From: Intrasporangium_A sp051961875
GTDB taxonomy: Bacteria; Actinomycetota; Actinomycetes; Actinomycetales; Dermatophilaceae
Direction of reading: 5' to 3'
NCBI RefSeq assembly: GCF_051961875.1
Contig: NZ_JBQCCV010000098.1
Span: 1 to 24,882, forward strand
Length of the DNA: 24,882 nt
Every line of letters starts with the position of its first letter. Positions within the stretch are counted from its first letter, which is position 1. Made by a program: the position numbers and the translations under genes. Below the pieces are notes generated by a model. The model was not told the origin of the DNA and ran no database searches. It was given only the letters and a program-made list of their open reading frames with translations. Of this stretch, positions 1-7,241 are shown piece by piece.

Positions 1-2
1 AC

Positions 3-1289
3 CTGCACCCCTTCGCCCCGGCGGACCAGACCGAGGGCATCCGCGCGCTCATCGGGCAGCTCGCCGACTGGCTCTGCGAGATCACCGGGTATGACGCCGT
101 CTCCCTCCAGCCGAATGCCGGCTCCCAGGGTGAGTTCGCCGGGCTCCTCGCGATCCACGCCTACCACCAGGCCCGCGGCGAGGGGCACCGCCGGGTCTGC
201 CTCATCCCGGCCAGCGCGCACGGCACCAACGCCGCCTCGGCCGTGATGGCCGGCCTCAAGGTCGTCGTCGTGAAGACGGCCCCGGACGGCAGCGTCGACA
301 TGGACGATCTCCGCGCCAAGATCGAGGCGAACCGCGACGAGCTCGCGGCGATCATGGTGACCTACCCCTCCACGCACGGGGTGTACGAGGACACCATCAG
401 CGAGCTGTGCCGGCTCGTCCACGAGGCCGGCGGCCAGGTCTACGTGGACGGCGCGAACCTCAACGCGCTCGTGGGGCTCGCCGAGCCGGGCGAGTTCGGC
501 GCGGACGTCTCGCACCTGAACCTGCACAAGACCTTCTGCATCCCCCACGGTGGCGGCGGCCCGGGCGTCGGGCCGGTCGCTGTCCGCGAGCACCTCGCGG
601 CGCACCTGCCGAACCACCCGCTCGCCCCCGAGGCAGGGCCGAAGACCGGTGTCGGCCCGGTGTCGGCGGCGCCATACGGCTCGGCGCTCATCCTGCCCAT
701 CTCGTGGGCCTATATCCGGCTCATGGGCGGCGCCGGTCTGCGGCACGCGACCCAGGTCGCGGTGCTGTCCGCCAACTACATCGCGGCTCGACTGCGCGAC
801 CACTACCCGGTGCTCTACTCGGGTGATGACGGGCTCGTCGCCCATGAGTGCATCCTCGACCTGCGGGGGCTGACGGCCGAGACCGGCGTCAGTGTCGACG
901 ATGTCGCGAAGCGCCTCATCGACTACGGCTTCCACTCGCCGACGATGTCCTTCCCGGTGGCGGGCACACTCATGGTGGAGCCGACCGAGTCGGAGGACCT
1001 GCACGAGCTCGACCGGTTCTGTGACGCGATGATCGCGATCCGCGAGGAGATCGCCGCGGTCGGCCGTGGCGAGGTTCCGGCAGCCGACAGCGTGCTGCGC
1101 CATGCACCGCACACCGCCCGTGACCTCGCGGGGGAGTGGGACCACGGCTACGACCGGGCCGCCGCCGTCTTCCCCGCCGGAGTCGTGCCGGGCGACAAGT
1201 ACTGGCCGCCGGTGGGCCGGATCGACCAGGCCTACGGTGACCGCAACCTCATCTGCTCCTGCCCTGCCCCGGAGGCGTTCGAGGACTGA
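3..1289 (+). CDS. gcvP: Glycine dehydrogenase (decarboxylating), C-terminal part
   Basis: P-protein of the glycine cleavage system. It is a PLP enzyme that decarboxylates glycine and passes the aminomethyl group to the lipoyl arm of H-protein, and it acts in the cytosol. The frame is open from base 3 to a TGA at 1287-1289, giving about 428 residues. This is the C-terminal half of a protein usually near 950 residues, so the start lies outside the window. Visible motifs are QPNAGSQGEFAGLLAIHAYH, the SAHGTNAASA segment, and NLHKTFCIPHGGGGPG, whose lysine is the PLP Schiff-base residue. The ending (NLICSCPAPEAFED) is typical of the family. The reading frame is clean with no lesion. No other glycine cleavage gene follows; the next gene is a GCS2-family ligase about 70 nt downstream. 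Confidence 0.97.
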   Translation: MHPFAPADQTEGIRALIGQLADWLCEITGYDAVSLQPNAGSQGEFAGLLAIHAYHQARGEGHRRVCLIPASAHGTNAASAVMAGLKVVVVKTAPDGSVDMDDLRAKIEANRDELAAIMVTYPSTHGVYEDTISELCRLVHEAGGQVYVDGANLNALVGLAEPGEFGADVSHLNLHKTFCIPHGGGGPGVGPVAVREHLAAHLPNHPLAPEAGPKTGVGPVSAAPYGSALILPISWAYIRLMGGAGLRHATQVAVLSANYIAARLRDHYPVLYSGDDGLVAHECILDLRGLTAETGVSVDDVAKRLIDYGFHSPTMSFPVAGTLMVEPTESEDLHELDRFCDAMIAIREEIAAVGRGEVPAADSVLRHAPHTARDLAGEWDHGYDRAAAVFPAGVVPGDKYWPPVGRIDQAYGDRNLICSCPAPEAFED

Positions 1290-1359
1290 TCGAGGCCGTT
1301 TGGCGCCCCGCCGCGGCGTAGTTGTCGCGCCGGGCCGCGCTTTGTGATTGTCTCGGGGC

Positions 1360-2847
1360 GTGGGCACCGACGTCGAGCAGGCCAGGTACACACGGGAGCA
1401 GCGGCAGCGCTACAGGGAGAAGGTGCGCCGCGACCTCGACGTGTTCGAACGGATGCTGAGCCACAGCCATTTCGAGTTCGACCGACCCATGACCGGTCTC
1501 GAGATCGAGCTGAACCTCGTCTCCGACGACCTCGGCCCGAAGCTCGACAACAAGAAGGTCCTCGAGCAGATCGCCGACCCCGATTACCAGACCGAGCTGG
1601 CGCGCTACAACATCGAGCTCAACGTGCCGCCCCGGCCGCTGCCGGGTGACTCCGCGCTCGAGCTCGAGTCACACCTGCGCGGTTCGCTCAACCAGGCGGC
1701 GGAGCGCGCGGCCGAGCTTGGCGTCGGCATCGTCGCGATCGGCATCCTGCCCACGGTCATGCCCGACCACTTCGCCGGTGACTGGATCAGCGAGAACATC
1801 CGCTACTCGGCCCTCAACAACGCGGTGCTCGAGGCGCGGGGCGAGGACGTCTGGCTCGAGATGGAGGGGCCGACGGGCGAGCGGATTGCGCGCTACTCCG
1901 ACTCGCTCGCACCGGAGTCGGCCTGCACCTCGATCCAGCTGCACTTGCAGGTCCAGCCCGAGCGGTTCGCCGACCACTGGAACGCCGCCCAGATCATCGC
2001 CGGCCCGCAGCTCGCCCTCGGGGCCAACTCGCCGTTCTTCCTCGGCCAGCGGCTCTGGGCTGAGACCCGTATCCCGCTCTTCACCCAGGCGACCGACACG
2101 CGCTCCGTCGAGCTCAAGGCTCAGGGCGTCCGCCCCCGAGTCTGGTTCGGGGAGCGGTGGATCACGTCGATCTTCGACCTGTTCGAGGAAAACGTCCGCT
2201 ACTTCCCCGCCCTGCTGCCAGAGCTCTCCGAGGAGGAGCCCGAGGCGGTCTTCGAGCGGGGGCAGGTGCCGGCGCTGAAGGAGCTGCGCCTGCACAACGG
2301 CACGGTCTACCGGTGGAACCGGCCGATCTACGACATCGTCGGGGGACGGCCACACCTCCGTGTCGAGAACCGGACGCTGCCGGCCGGCCCGAGCATTGCA
2401 GACGTGATGGCCAACGCCGCTTTCTACTACGGGACGGTGCGGGTGCTCGCCGAGGAGGACCGCCCGGTGTGGACCCAGATGAGCTTCTCGGCGGCAGAGG
2501 AGAACTTCGAGGAGGGGGCCCGGCTCGGCATCGACGCCCGGACCTACTGGCCCCGGCTCGGTGCTGTCCCCGCGACCGAGCTCGTACTCCGTCGCCTGCT
2601 TCCGATGGCACACGAGGGGCTGAGCCGGTGGGGCGTCTCGCAGGCGGTCCGGGATCGCTTCCTCGGCATCATCGAGCAACGGTGTGTCCAGGGCGTCAAC
2701 GGCGCGTCCTGGCAGGCCGAGTGCGTGGCTCGGCTCGAGGCCCGCGGCCTGACCCGGGACGACGCGCTGCGCGAGATGCTGCGCGCCTACATCGAGGGGA
2801 TGAACGCCAACGAGCCGGTCCACACCTGGGACCTCCCCCGGGCGTAG
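1360..2847 (+). CDS. Glutamate--cysteine ligase family (GCS2) protein
   Basis: About 495 residues. The N-terminal half carries FDRPMTGLEIELNLVSDD, in which the GLEIEL glutamates are the metal/ATP-binding type of the GCS2 (carboxylate-amine ligase) fold. Further on are SACTSIQLHLQV, ALGANSPFFLGQRLWAETRIPLF, and LRVENRTLPAGPSIADVMANAAFYYG, which fit the rest of the glutamine-synthetase-like domain. Members ligate an amino acid through the gamma-carboxyl of glutamate; the substrate here cannot be read from sequence. Actinobacteria use mycothiol rather than glutathione, so the glutathione label should not be assumed. I chose GTG at 1360; TTG 1348 and GTG 1344 are alternatives, and none has a strong ribosome binding site. 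A GATTGT box at 1346-1351 would suit a leaderless GTG start. The gene converges on the histidine phosphatase. Confidence 0.85.
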   Translation: MGTDVEQARYTREQRQRYREKVRRDLDVFERMLSHSHFEFDRPMTGLEIELNLVSDDLGPKLDNKKVLEQIADPDYQTELARYNIELNVPPRPLPGDSALELESHLRGSLNQAAERAAELGVGIVAIGILPTVMPDHFAGDWISENIRYSALNNAVLEARGEDVWLEMEGPTGERIARYSDSLAPESACTSIQLHLQVQPERFADHWNAAQIIAGPQLALGANSPFFLGQRLWAETRIPLFTQATDTRSVELKAQGVRPRVWFGERWITSIFDLFEENVRYFPALLPELSEEEPEAVFERGQVPALKELRLHNGTVYRWNRPIYDIVGGRPHLRVENRTLPAGPSIADVMANAAFYYGTVRVLAEEDRPVWTQMSFSAAEENFEEGARLGIDARTYWPRLGAVPATELVLRRLLPMAHEGLSRWGVSQAVRDRFLGIIEQRCVQGVNGASWQAECVARLEARGLTRDDALREMLRAYIEGMNANEPVHTWDLPRA

Positions 2848-2855
2848 GTGGCGCT

Positions 2856-2871
2856 GGGCAGGGGCGTGCCC
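2856..2871. terminator. Short GC hairpin between convergent genes
   Basis: GGGCA and TGCCC pair around a 6-nt loop in the 24-nt gap between the stop of the GCS2-family gene and the stop of the histidine phosphatase. The stem is only 5 bp and there is no T-tract, so a bidirectional terminator is possible but weakly supported. Confidence 0.3.
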
Positions 2872-3501
2872 TCACCGCTGTCGGAAGAGCCGCCAGGGGG
2901 AGATGTTGAAGGCCCCGATGCACCGGGTCTCGCGATGATGGGTGAGCACGCTCATCGAGCCGGCGTCCATGACGAGCTGGGCCCCGAAATGCGGGTCGAC
3001 CTGCAGGTAGGTCGCCGCGAGCACCCGGAGGGCATGTCCGTGCCCGAAGAGCGCCACATCGCCGCGTTCCAGAGCCGGCCAGGCCTTGTCGATGACCTGC
3101 TCGCACCGGTCGGCGACCTCGTCGAGCGTCTCCCCGGGCGTTGCTCCCGGGACGACCCCGTCCTCGAACAGCTCCCATCGGTGGCCCAGCTCGGCACTGA
3201 TGTCCGCGGTCGTGATCCCCTCGTAGGCGCCGTAGTCCCACTCGCGCAGCAGTGGCTCGACCTGGAAGTCACCGAGCCCGGCGAGCTCGGCCGTCCGCTT
3301 GGCCCGCTGGAGGGGCGAGACGAGGACCTCCTCGAACTGGTGTCCCCGGAGGATCTCGGCGAGCTCGCGGGCGGCCTGCTCACCCTCGGGAAGGAGGGGC
3401 AGGTCCGTGGTGCCGGTGTGCTGACCCGTCAGCGACCACTCGGTCTCGCCGTGCCGGAACAGGTAGAGGTTGCCGGGGACGACACCGTCGGGCTGGGGCA
3501 T
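2872..3501 (-). CDS. Histidine phosphatase family protein (phosphoglycerate mutase-like)
   Basis: A 209-residue branch-1 histidine phosphatase. The catalytic RHGE motif lies at residues 16-19 (phospho-accepting H17). It is followed by the phosphate-binding arginine in VSPLQRAKRT (R66), the acid residue in LLREWDYGAYEG (E87), and the second histidine in LFGHGHALR (H154). Length and motif spacing match small broad-specificity phosphatases of the CobC/GpmB type. The substrate is not determinable; no cobalamin genes are nearby. The ATG start at 3501 is supported by a TAGATT box 6 nt upstream, as expected for a leaderless transcript. The gene is divergent from the PhzF-like gene. Confidence 0.92.
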   Translation of the reverse strand: MPQPDGVVPGNLYLFRHGETEWSLTGQHTGTTDLPLLPEGEQAARELAEILRGHQFEEVLVSPLQRAKRTAELAGLGDFQVEPLLREWDYGAYEGITTADISAELGHRWELFEDGVVPGATPGETLDEVADRCEQVIDKAWPALERGDVALFGHGHALRVLAATYLQVDPHFGAQLVMDAGSMSVLTHHRETRCIGAFNISPWRLFRQR

Positions 3502-3507
3502 GCGCCC

Positions 3508-3513
3508 AATCTA
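3508..3513 (-). promoter_or_regulatory. Candidate leaderless -10 box (TAGATT)
   Basis: On the minus strand TAGATT ends 6 nt before the ATG of the histidine phosphatase and no Shine-Dalgarno sequence intervenes. TANNNT at this distance is the usual layout of leaderless promoters in actinobacteria. No clear -35 was identified. Confidence 0.5.
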
Positions 3514-3569
3514 GACCCGCCACGAGACCGGGCGGTGGCGCTCGAGGGCTCGTGCGGCAGACTGCCGAC

Positions 3570-4433
3570 ATGGACCTGCGCTACCGCCTGCTCAACGTCT
3601 TCGCCATCGAGGGGCAGCCCTTCTCGGGCAACCCGCTGTGCGTCTTCGAGGATGCCGCTGGGCTCGGCGACGACGAGATGCTCGCCTGGGCACGGCAGTT
3701 CAACCTCAGCGAGACGACGTTCGTCACGGCACTCGACGGCGACGAGGCCGCCGGGCAGGTGCGGATCTTCACCCCCGGCTACGAGATGCCTTTCGCCGGT
3801 CACCCCACTCTCGGCACGGCCCACGTACTGGCCGACCTGCTCGCGGATGGGGGAGCGCGACCCGACGCGGTCACCCTGAGGCTGCCGGCCGGCGACTTCC
3901 CGGTGGCCCGCACGCCTGACGGGTGGCGGCTGCAAGCACAGGCACCGCGGGTTCGAGACGCGGACGCCAGCCCGGCTGAGCTCGCGGCCGCCCTCGGACT
4001 GGATCCGGAGAAGGTCTGTGAGGGGGATGCCCAGTGGGTCACGACGGGCGTCGAGCAGCTCCTCGTACGCGTCACCGACGTCAACGCGGTGCGCGCCGCC
4101 GTCCCCGACGTCCCGCTCCTCGAGCGCTACGCGACGTCCGAGACGGGCTCTCCGCAGGTCTACGTCTGGGCCTGGACCGGCGACGATTCTGTCGAGGTGC
4201 GCCTCTTCGCGGTGAGCGGCAGCTGGGTGGACGAGGACCCGGCGACCGGCTCGGCGTGCGCGAACCTGGGCGGCTGGCTGGTGTCCCGCGGCCGTCGCGA
4301 CCTCGCCGTCACGGTCATCCAGGGAGCCGCCGTCGGTCGTCCCTCCCGGCTGCACTTGACCGTCGACGGTGCCGGAACGATCTTCGTCGCAGGCCGGGTC
4401 GAGGAGGTCGGCGGCGGCACCCTCAGGGGTTGA
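3570..4433 (+). CDS. PhzF family isomerase/epimerase-like protein
   Basis: A 287-residue protein of the PhzF/DAP-epimerase fold. Typical motifs are LNVFAIEGQPFSGNPLCVF at the N-terminus, FNLSETTFV with the family's catalytic glutamate (E48), TPGYEMPFAGHPTLGTAHVL, and WVDEDPATGSACANLGGWL near the C-terminus, the DPATGSA loop closing the active site. Family members isomerise dihydro-hydroxyanthranilate in phenazine synthesis, but most homologues outside phenazine clusters have no known substrate. No phenazine gene is visible, so the name is structural only. The reading frame stays open far upstream, but the ATG at 3570 starts exactly at the conserved N-terminus. The 3' end overlaps the convergent SpoU methyltransferase by 11 nt. 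Confidence 0.9.
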   Translation: MDLRYRLLNVFAIEGQPFSGNPLCVFEDAAGLGDDEMLAWARQFNLSETTFVTALDGDEAAGQVRIFTPGYEMPFAGHPTLGTAHVLADLLADGGARPDAVTLRLPAGDFPVARTPDGWRLQAQAPRVRDADASPAELAAALGLDPEKVCEGDAQWVTTGVEQLLVRVTDVNAVRAAVPDVPLLERYATSETGSPQVYVWAWTGDDSVEVRLFAVSGSWVDEDPATGSACANLGGWLVSRGRRDLAVTVIQGAAVGRPSRLHLTVDGAGTIFVAGRVEEVGGGTLRG

Positions 4434-5184
4434 CCCGGGAGCGCCGCACGAGCTCGAAGCACACGACCGCGGCCGCGGCCGCGACGTTGAGCGACTCGAC
4501 GCCGCCCGACATCGGGATCGAGACCCACTGGTCGACGAGCGAGCGGACCTCCTCGCCATGGCCGGCTGTCTCGCTACCCAGCACGAAGGCGACGCGGCTG
4601 GGCAGCTCGGCCCTGAACAGGTCCGCCTGCCCCGCGGCATCGAGGCCGACGACGTGGAACCCTGCCTCACGCAACAGGCCCACCGCCTCCGCCGCGGTGA
4701 ACGCCTTGAGGATCGGTGCCCGGAAGGCGACCCCGGCCGACGCCTTGACGACGAGCGGGTCGAGGGACGCGACACCGCGCCTCGGCACGACGATGCCGTC
4801 GACCCCGGCCGCGGTGGCCGAGCGGATGATCATCCCGACGTTCGCGGGGGTCGTGATCCCGTCGAGGACGAGCACCGTGGCGAGGCCACCGTCCGCGACG
4901 GCCCGGTCCAGTGGCCGCATCCGGGGCGCGACGACGTCGGCGAAGACGCCCTGGTCCTGGCGGCCGTTGCCGGCCAGCTTCTTCACCCGTTCCACAGACG
5001 CTCGCTGCACCGGCACACCACGCCGGCCCGCAGCCTGCTCGATGTCGCGGACCGCGCCACCGCGGGCGCCGTCGGCGATGACGACCTTGTCGACGGTCAG
5101 TTCGTCGTCGAGGAGGACTTCGTGCACGGGGTTGCGTCCGTAGACCGTGATGAAGCGGTCCTTGGGGGAGATGTCGGCGCTCAC
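4423..5184 (-). CDS. SpoU/TrmH family RNA 2'-O-methyltransferase
   Basis: About 253 residues. An N-terminal RNA-binding substrate domain (VYGRNPVHEVLLDDE) is followed by the knotted SPOUT domain. The three SpoU motifs are LDGITTPANVGMIIRSA, VLGSETAGHG and SIPMSGGVESLNVAAAAAV. These place it among TrmH/RlmB-type enzymes that methylate ribose 2'-OH in rRNA or tRNA using SAM; the target nucleotide cannot be assigned. I prefer the GTG start at 5184, because an upstream extension to 5241 would run across a repeat cluster that looks regulatory. The last 11 nt overlap the end of the convergent PhzF-like gene. Confidence 0.9.
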   Translation of the reverse strand: MSADISPKDRFITVYGRNPVHEVLLDDELTVDKVVIADGARGGAVRDIEQAAGRRGVPVQRASVERVKKLAGNGRQDQGVFADVVAPRMRPLDRAVADGGLATVLVLDGITTPANVGMIIRSATAAGVDGIVVPRRGVASLDPLVVKASAGVAFRAPILKAFTAAEAVGLLREAGFHVVGLDAAGQADLFRAELPSRVAFVLGSETAGHGEEVRSLVDQWVSIPMSGGVESLNVAAAAAVVCFELVRRSRVNP

Positions 5185-5211
5185 GGCGTCAGGATGGCAC
5201 AGCCCGAGGAG

Positions 5212-5258
5212 ACGTATGCCACCCATCCGGCTGGGCGGCATACGTGAGGCATACGTGA
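5212..5258. repeat. Cluster of three 9-11 bp repeats (one inverted, two tandem)
   Basis: ACGTATGCCACCC (5212-5224) and GGGCGGCATACGT (5233-5245) form a 13-bp inverted repeat with one mismatch and an 8-nt loop. The right arm is part of a perfect tandem 11-bp direct repeat, GGCATACGTGA at 5237-5247 and 5248-5258. The cluster lies between the SpoU methyltransferase (start 5184, minus) and the flavin operon (start 5339, plus). It may be a regulator binding array; no regulator gene is adjacent. Confidence 0.6.
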
Positions 5259-5302
5259 CCTGTCGGGAGGGGAATGCGCGGGGAGGGGACTGCGTTTGGT
5301 AA

Positions 5303-5316
5303 GTTGAATCGTCAAC
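5303..5316. promoter_or_regulatory. MarR-type operator candidate (GTTGA-N4-TCAAC)
   Basis: GTTGAATCGTCAAC is a palindrome with 5-bp arms around ATCG, 23 nt upstream of the monooxygenase ATG. TTGA-N4-TCAA is a common core of MarR-family operators. Its position fits control of the flavin operon by a regulator encoded elsewhere. The short GGGACTGGGA stretch just before the ATG is a possible ribosome binding site. Confidence 0.5.
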
Positions 5317-5338
5317 AAACTAGGGACTGGGACACGAC

Positions 5339-6508
5339 ATGCAATTCGGGATCTTCACGGTGGGCGACGTCACGACCGACCCCACGACGGGCCGCACCCC
5401 CACCGAGCAGGAGCGGATCAAGGCGACCGTCGCGATCGCGAAGAAGGCCGAGGAGGTTGGCCTCGACGTCTTCGCCACGGGCGAGCATCACAACCCGCCG
5501 TTCGTCGCGCCGGCGAACCCGACCGTGCTGCTCGCCAACCTGGCGGCCGTGACGGAGCGGATCATCCTGACAACGTCGACGACGCTCATCACGACGAACG
5601 ACCCCGTGCGGCTCGCCGAGGACTACGCGTACCTGCAGCACCTGGCCGACGGCCGGGTCGACCTGATGATGGGCCGCGGCAACACGGGCCCGGTCTATCC
5701 GTGGTTCGGCAAGGACATCCGTGAGGGCATCCCGCTCGCGATCGAGAACTACGCGCTGCTGCACCGGCTGTGGCGGGAGGACAACGTCGACTGGCAGGGC
5801 CGTTTCCGCACCCCGCTGCAGGGCTTCACCTCGACCCCGCGCCCGCTCGACGGCGTGCCACCGTTCGTCTGACACGGCTCGATCCGCAGCCCGGAGATCG
5901 CCGAGCAGGCCGCGTACTACGGCGACGGCTTCTTCTCGAACCACATCTTCTGGCCGGCGAGCCACACCAAGCAGATGGTCGCGCTCTACCGGCGCCGGTT
6001 CGAGCACTACGGACACGGCAGCGCCGACCAGGCCATCGTCGGCCTCGGCGGGCAGGTCTTCATGCGCAGCAACAGCCAGGACGCGATCCGCGAGTTCCGG
6101 CCGTACTTCGACAACGCGCCGGTCTACGGCCACGGCCCCTCGCTCGAGGAGTTCATGCGCCAGACGCCGCTCCTCGTGGGCAGCCCCCAGCAGGTCATCG
6201 AGGCGACCCTCGGCTACCGCGACTACGTCGGCGACTACCAGCGCCAGCTCTGGCTCTTGGACCACGCGGGGCTCCCGCTCAAGACCGTCCTCGAGCAGCT
6301 CGACATCCTCGGCGAAGAGGTCGTCCCGGTGCTGCGCAAGGAGTTCGCCGCGCTCAAGCCGGCCCACGTGCCCGACGCACCCACGCACGCCTCGCTCGTC
6401 GCCGCCGCGGGTGGCGGTCACGACGCCACCGTCTATGCAGCCGCCGACGACGTGACCGGCGCCTCGCCGGAGCCGGCGGATTCGACCACGAAGGAGAACG
6501 TCCGATGA
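5339..6508 (+). pseudogene. CE1758-type FMN-dependent luciferase-like monooxygenase, interrupted by in-frame TGA
   Basis: The gene encodes a luciferase-like (TIM barrel) flavin monooxygenase of about 389 residues. The N-terminal part, MQFGIFTVGDVTTD through LDGVPPFV, includes FATGEHHNPPFVAPANPTVLLA and DGRVDLMMGRGNTGPVYPWF. It is cut at codon 178 by TGA (5870-5872). The same frame then continues without further stops as HGSIRSPEIAEQAAYYGDGFFSNH to the C-terminus. Remembered homologues carry Trp at this point (PFVWHGS), so a TGG-to-TGA change or a base-call error is the simplest explanation. Everything else is intact, implying a recent lesion. The end overlaps the next gene by ATGA, as in an intact operon. 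Without readthrough only a 177-residue N-terminal half is made. Confidence 0.85.
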
Positions 6509-7122
6509 CCACCCGCATCGCCGTCATCACGGCCGGCATCACCGAGCCGTCCTCGACACGCCTGCTCGCGGATCGGCTCGCCGAGACGACCGTCGCCGCG
6601 CTCGGCGGGCCCGGGGCCGCGGCCGTCGACGTGATCGACGTGCGCGACATCGCTCACGACGTCACGAACAACGTGCTGACCGGCTTCGCCTCCCCGGCGC
6701 TGCAGGAGCGGCTCGACGCGATCGTCGCGGCGGACGCCCTCATCGTGGCGACGCCGATCTACACCGCGTCATACAGCGGGCTGTTCAAGATGCTGATCGA
6801 CGTGCTGCCCAAGGACTCCCTCCGCGACAAGCCCGTCCTGCTCGGCGCAACCGGTGGGACCGCCCGGCACTCACTGGCGATCGACCACGGCCTGCGGCCG
6901 CTCTTCGCCTACCTCGGCGCCCTCGTCTCCCCGGTCGCGGTGTTCGCCGCGTCGGAGGACTGGGGGAGCACCGAGGCGGGCCACCTCGGCCAGCGGATCG
7001 AGCGTGCGGGGGCTGCCTTCGCCCGGCTCCTGACCGGGGCGCCCGCCCCTACGCAGGTCGACCCGTTCGACCAGGTGACACCGTTCGAGGCGCTCCTCGC
7101 CGACGTGACCGGCGTCGCCTGA
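6505..7122 (+). CDS. CE1759-type NAD(P)H-dependent FMN reductase
   Basis: A 205-residue flavodoxin-like reductase. Features are the N-terminal IAVITAGITEPSSTRLLADRL phosphate-binding loop, LIVATPIYTASYSGLFKMLIDVLP, and LLGATGGTARHSLAIDHGLRPLFAYLGA, matching NADPH-dependent FMN reductases that supply reduced FMN to a partner monooxygenase. The start codon overlaps the monooxygenase stop (ATGA), and the gene also has its own strong AAGGAG at 6491-6496. Premature termination 630 nt upstream should therefore reduce but not abolish its translation. The pair is normally a two-component system with the reductase feeding the upstream enzyme. Its natural substrate is unknown. Confidence 0.9.
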   Translation: MTTRIAVITAGITEPSSTRLLADRLAETTVAALGGPGAAAVDVIDVRDIAHDVTNNVLTGFASPALQERLDAIVAADALIVATPIYTASYSGLFKMLIDVLPKDSLRDKPVLLGATGGTARHSLAIDHGLRPLFAYLGALVSPVAVFAASEDWGSTEAGHLGQRIERAGAAFARLLTGAPAPTQVDPFDQVTPFEALLADVTGVA

Positions 7123-7159
7123 CCCACTGCCGACATCCCTTCTGCCTCTACTGCCTCTG

Positions 7160-7225
7160 CGAACGGACCGCTCGTGGTCGGACTGGTCGGTATACCGACC
7201 GGCTCGACCACCAGCGGTCCGTTCG
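7160..7225. terminator. 66-bp near-perfect palindrome between convergent genes
   Basis: The 21-nt arms at 7160-7180 and 7205-7225 match at 20 positions (single C/C mismatch at 7173/7212). A perfect 16-bp palindrome, GGTCGGTATACCGACC (7185-7200), shares the same centre, and the 4 nt between contain further pairs. The RNA would fold to a hairpin of roughly 30 bp. It sits between the convergent FMN reductase and lhgO genes, so a bidirectional intrinsic terminator is likely, though no U-tract follows. Confidence 0.75.
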
Positions 7226-7241
7226 TGTCTGTGGGGGTCGG

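Noticed and set aside
1669..2823. 384-codon open frame on the minus strand
   Set aside because: It lies wholly inside the GCS2-family gene; its translation is a low-complexity Arg/Val/Glu-rich shadow with no family motif, as expected in GC-rich DNA.
5870..5872. Selenocysteine or programmed readthrough at the TGA
   Set aside because: The family has no redox-active Cys or Sec here that I know of, and I see no SECIS-like hairpin just downstream; a point mutation or base error is simpler.
5312..6421. 369-codon open frame on the minus strand opposite the monooxygenase
   Set aside because: Antisense shadow of a recognised gene; no motifs, and it would cover the operator and start region of the flavin operon.
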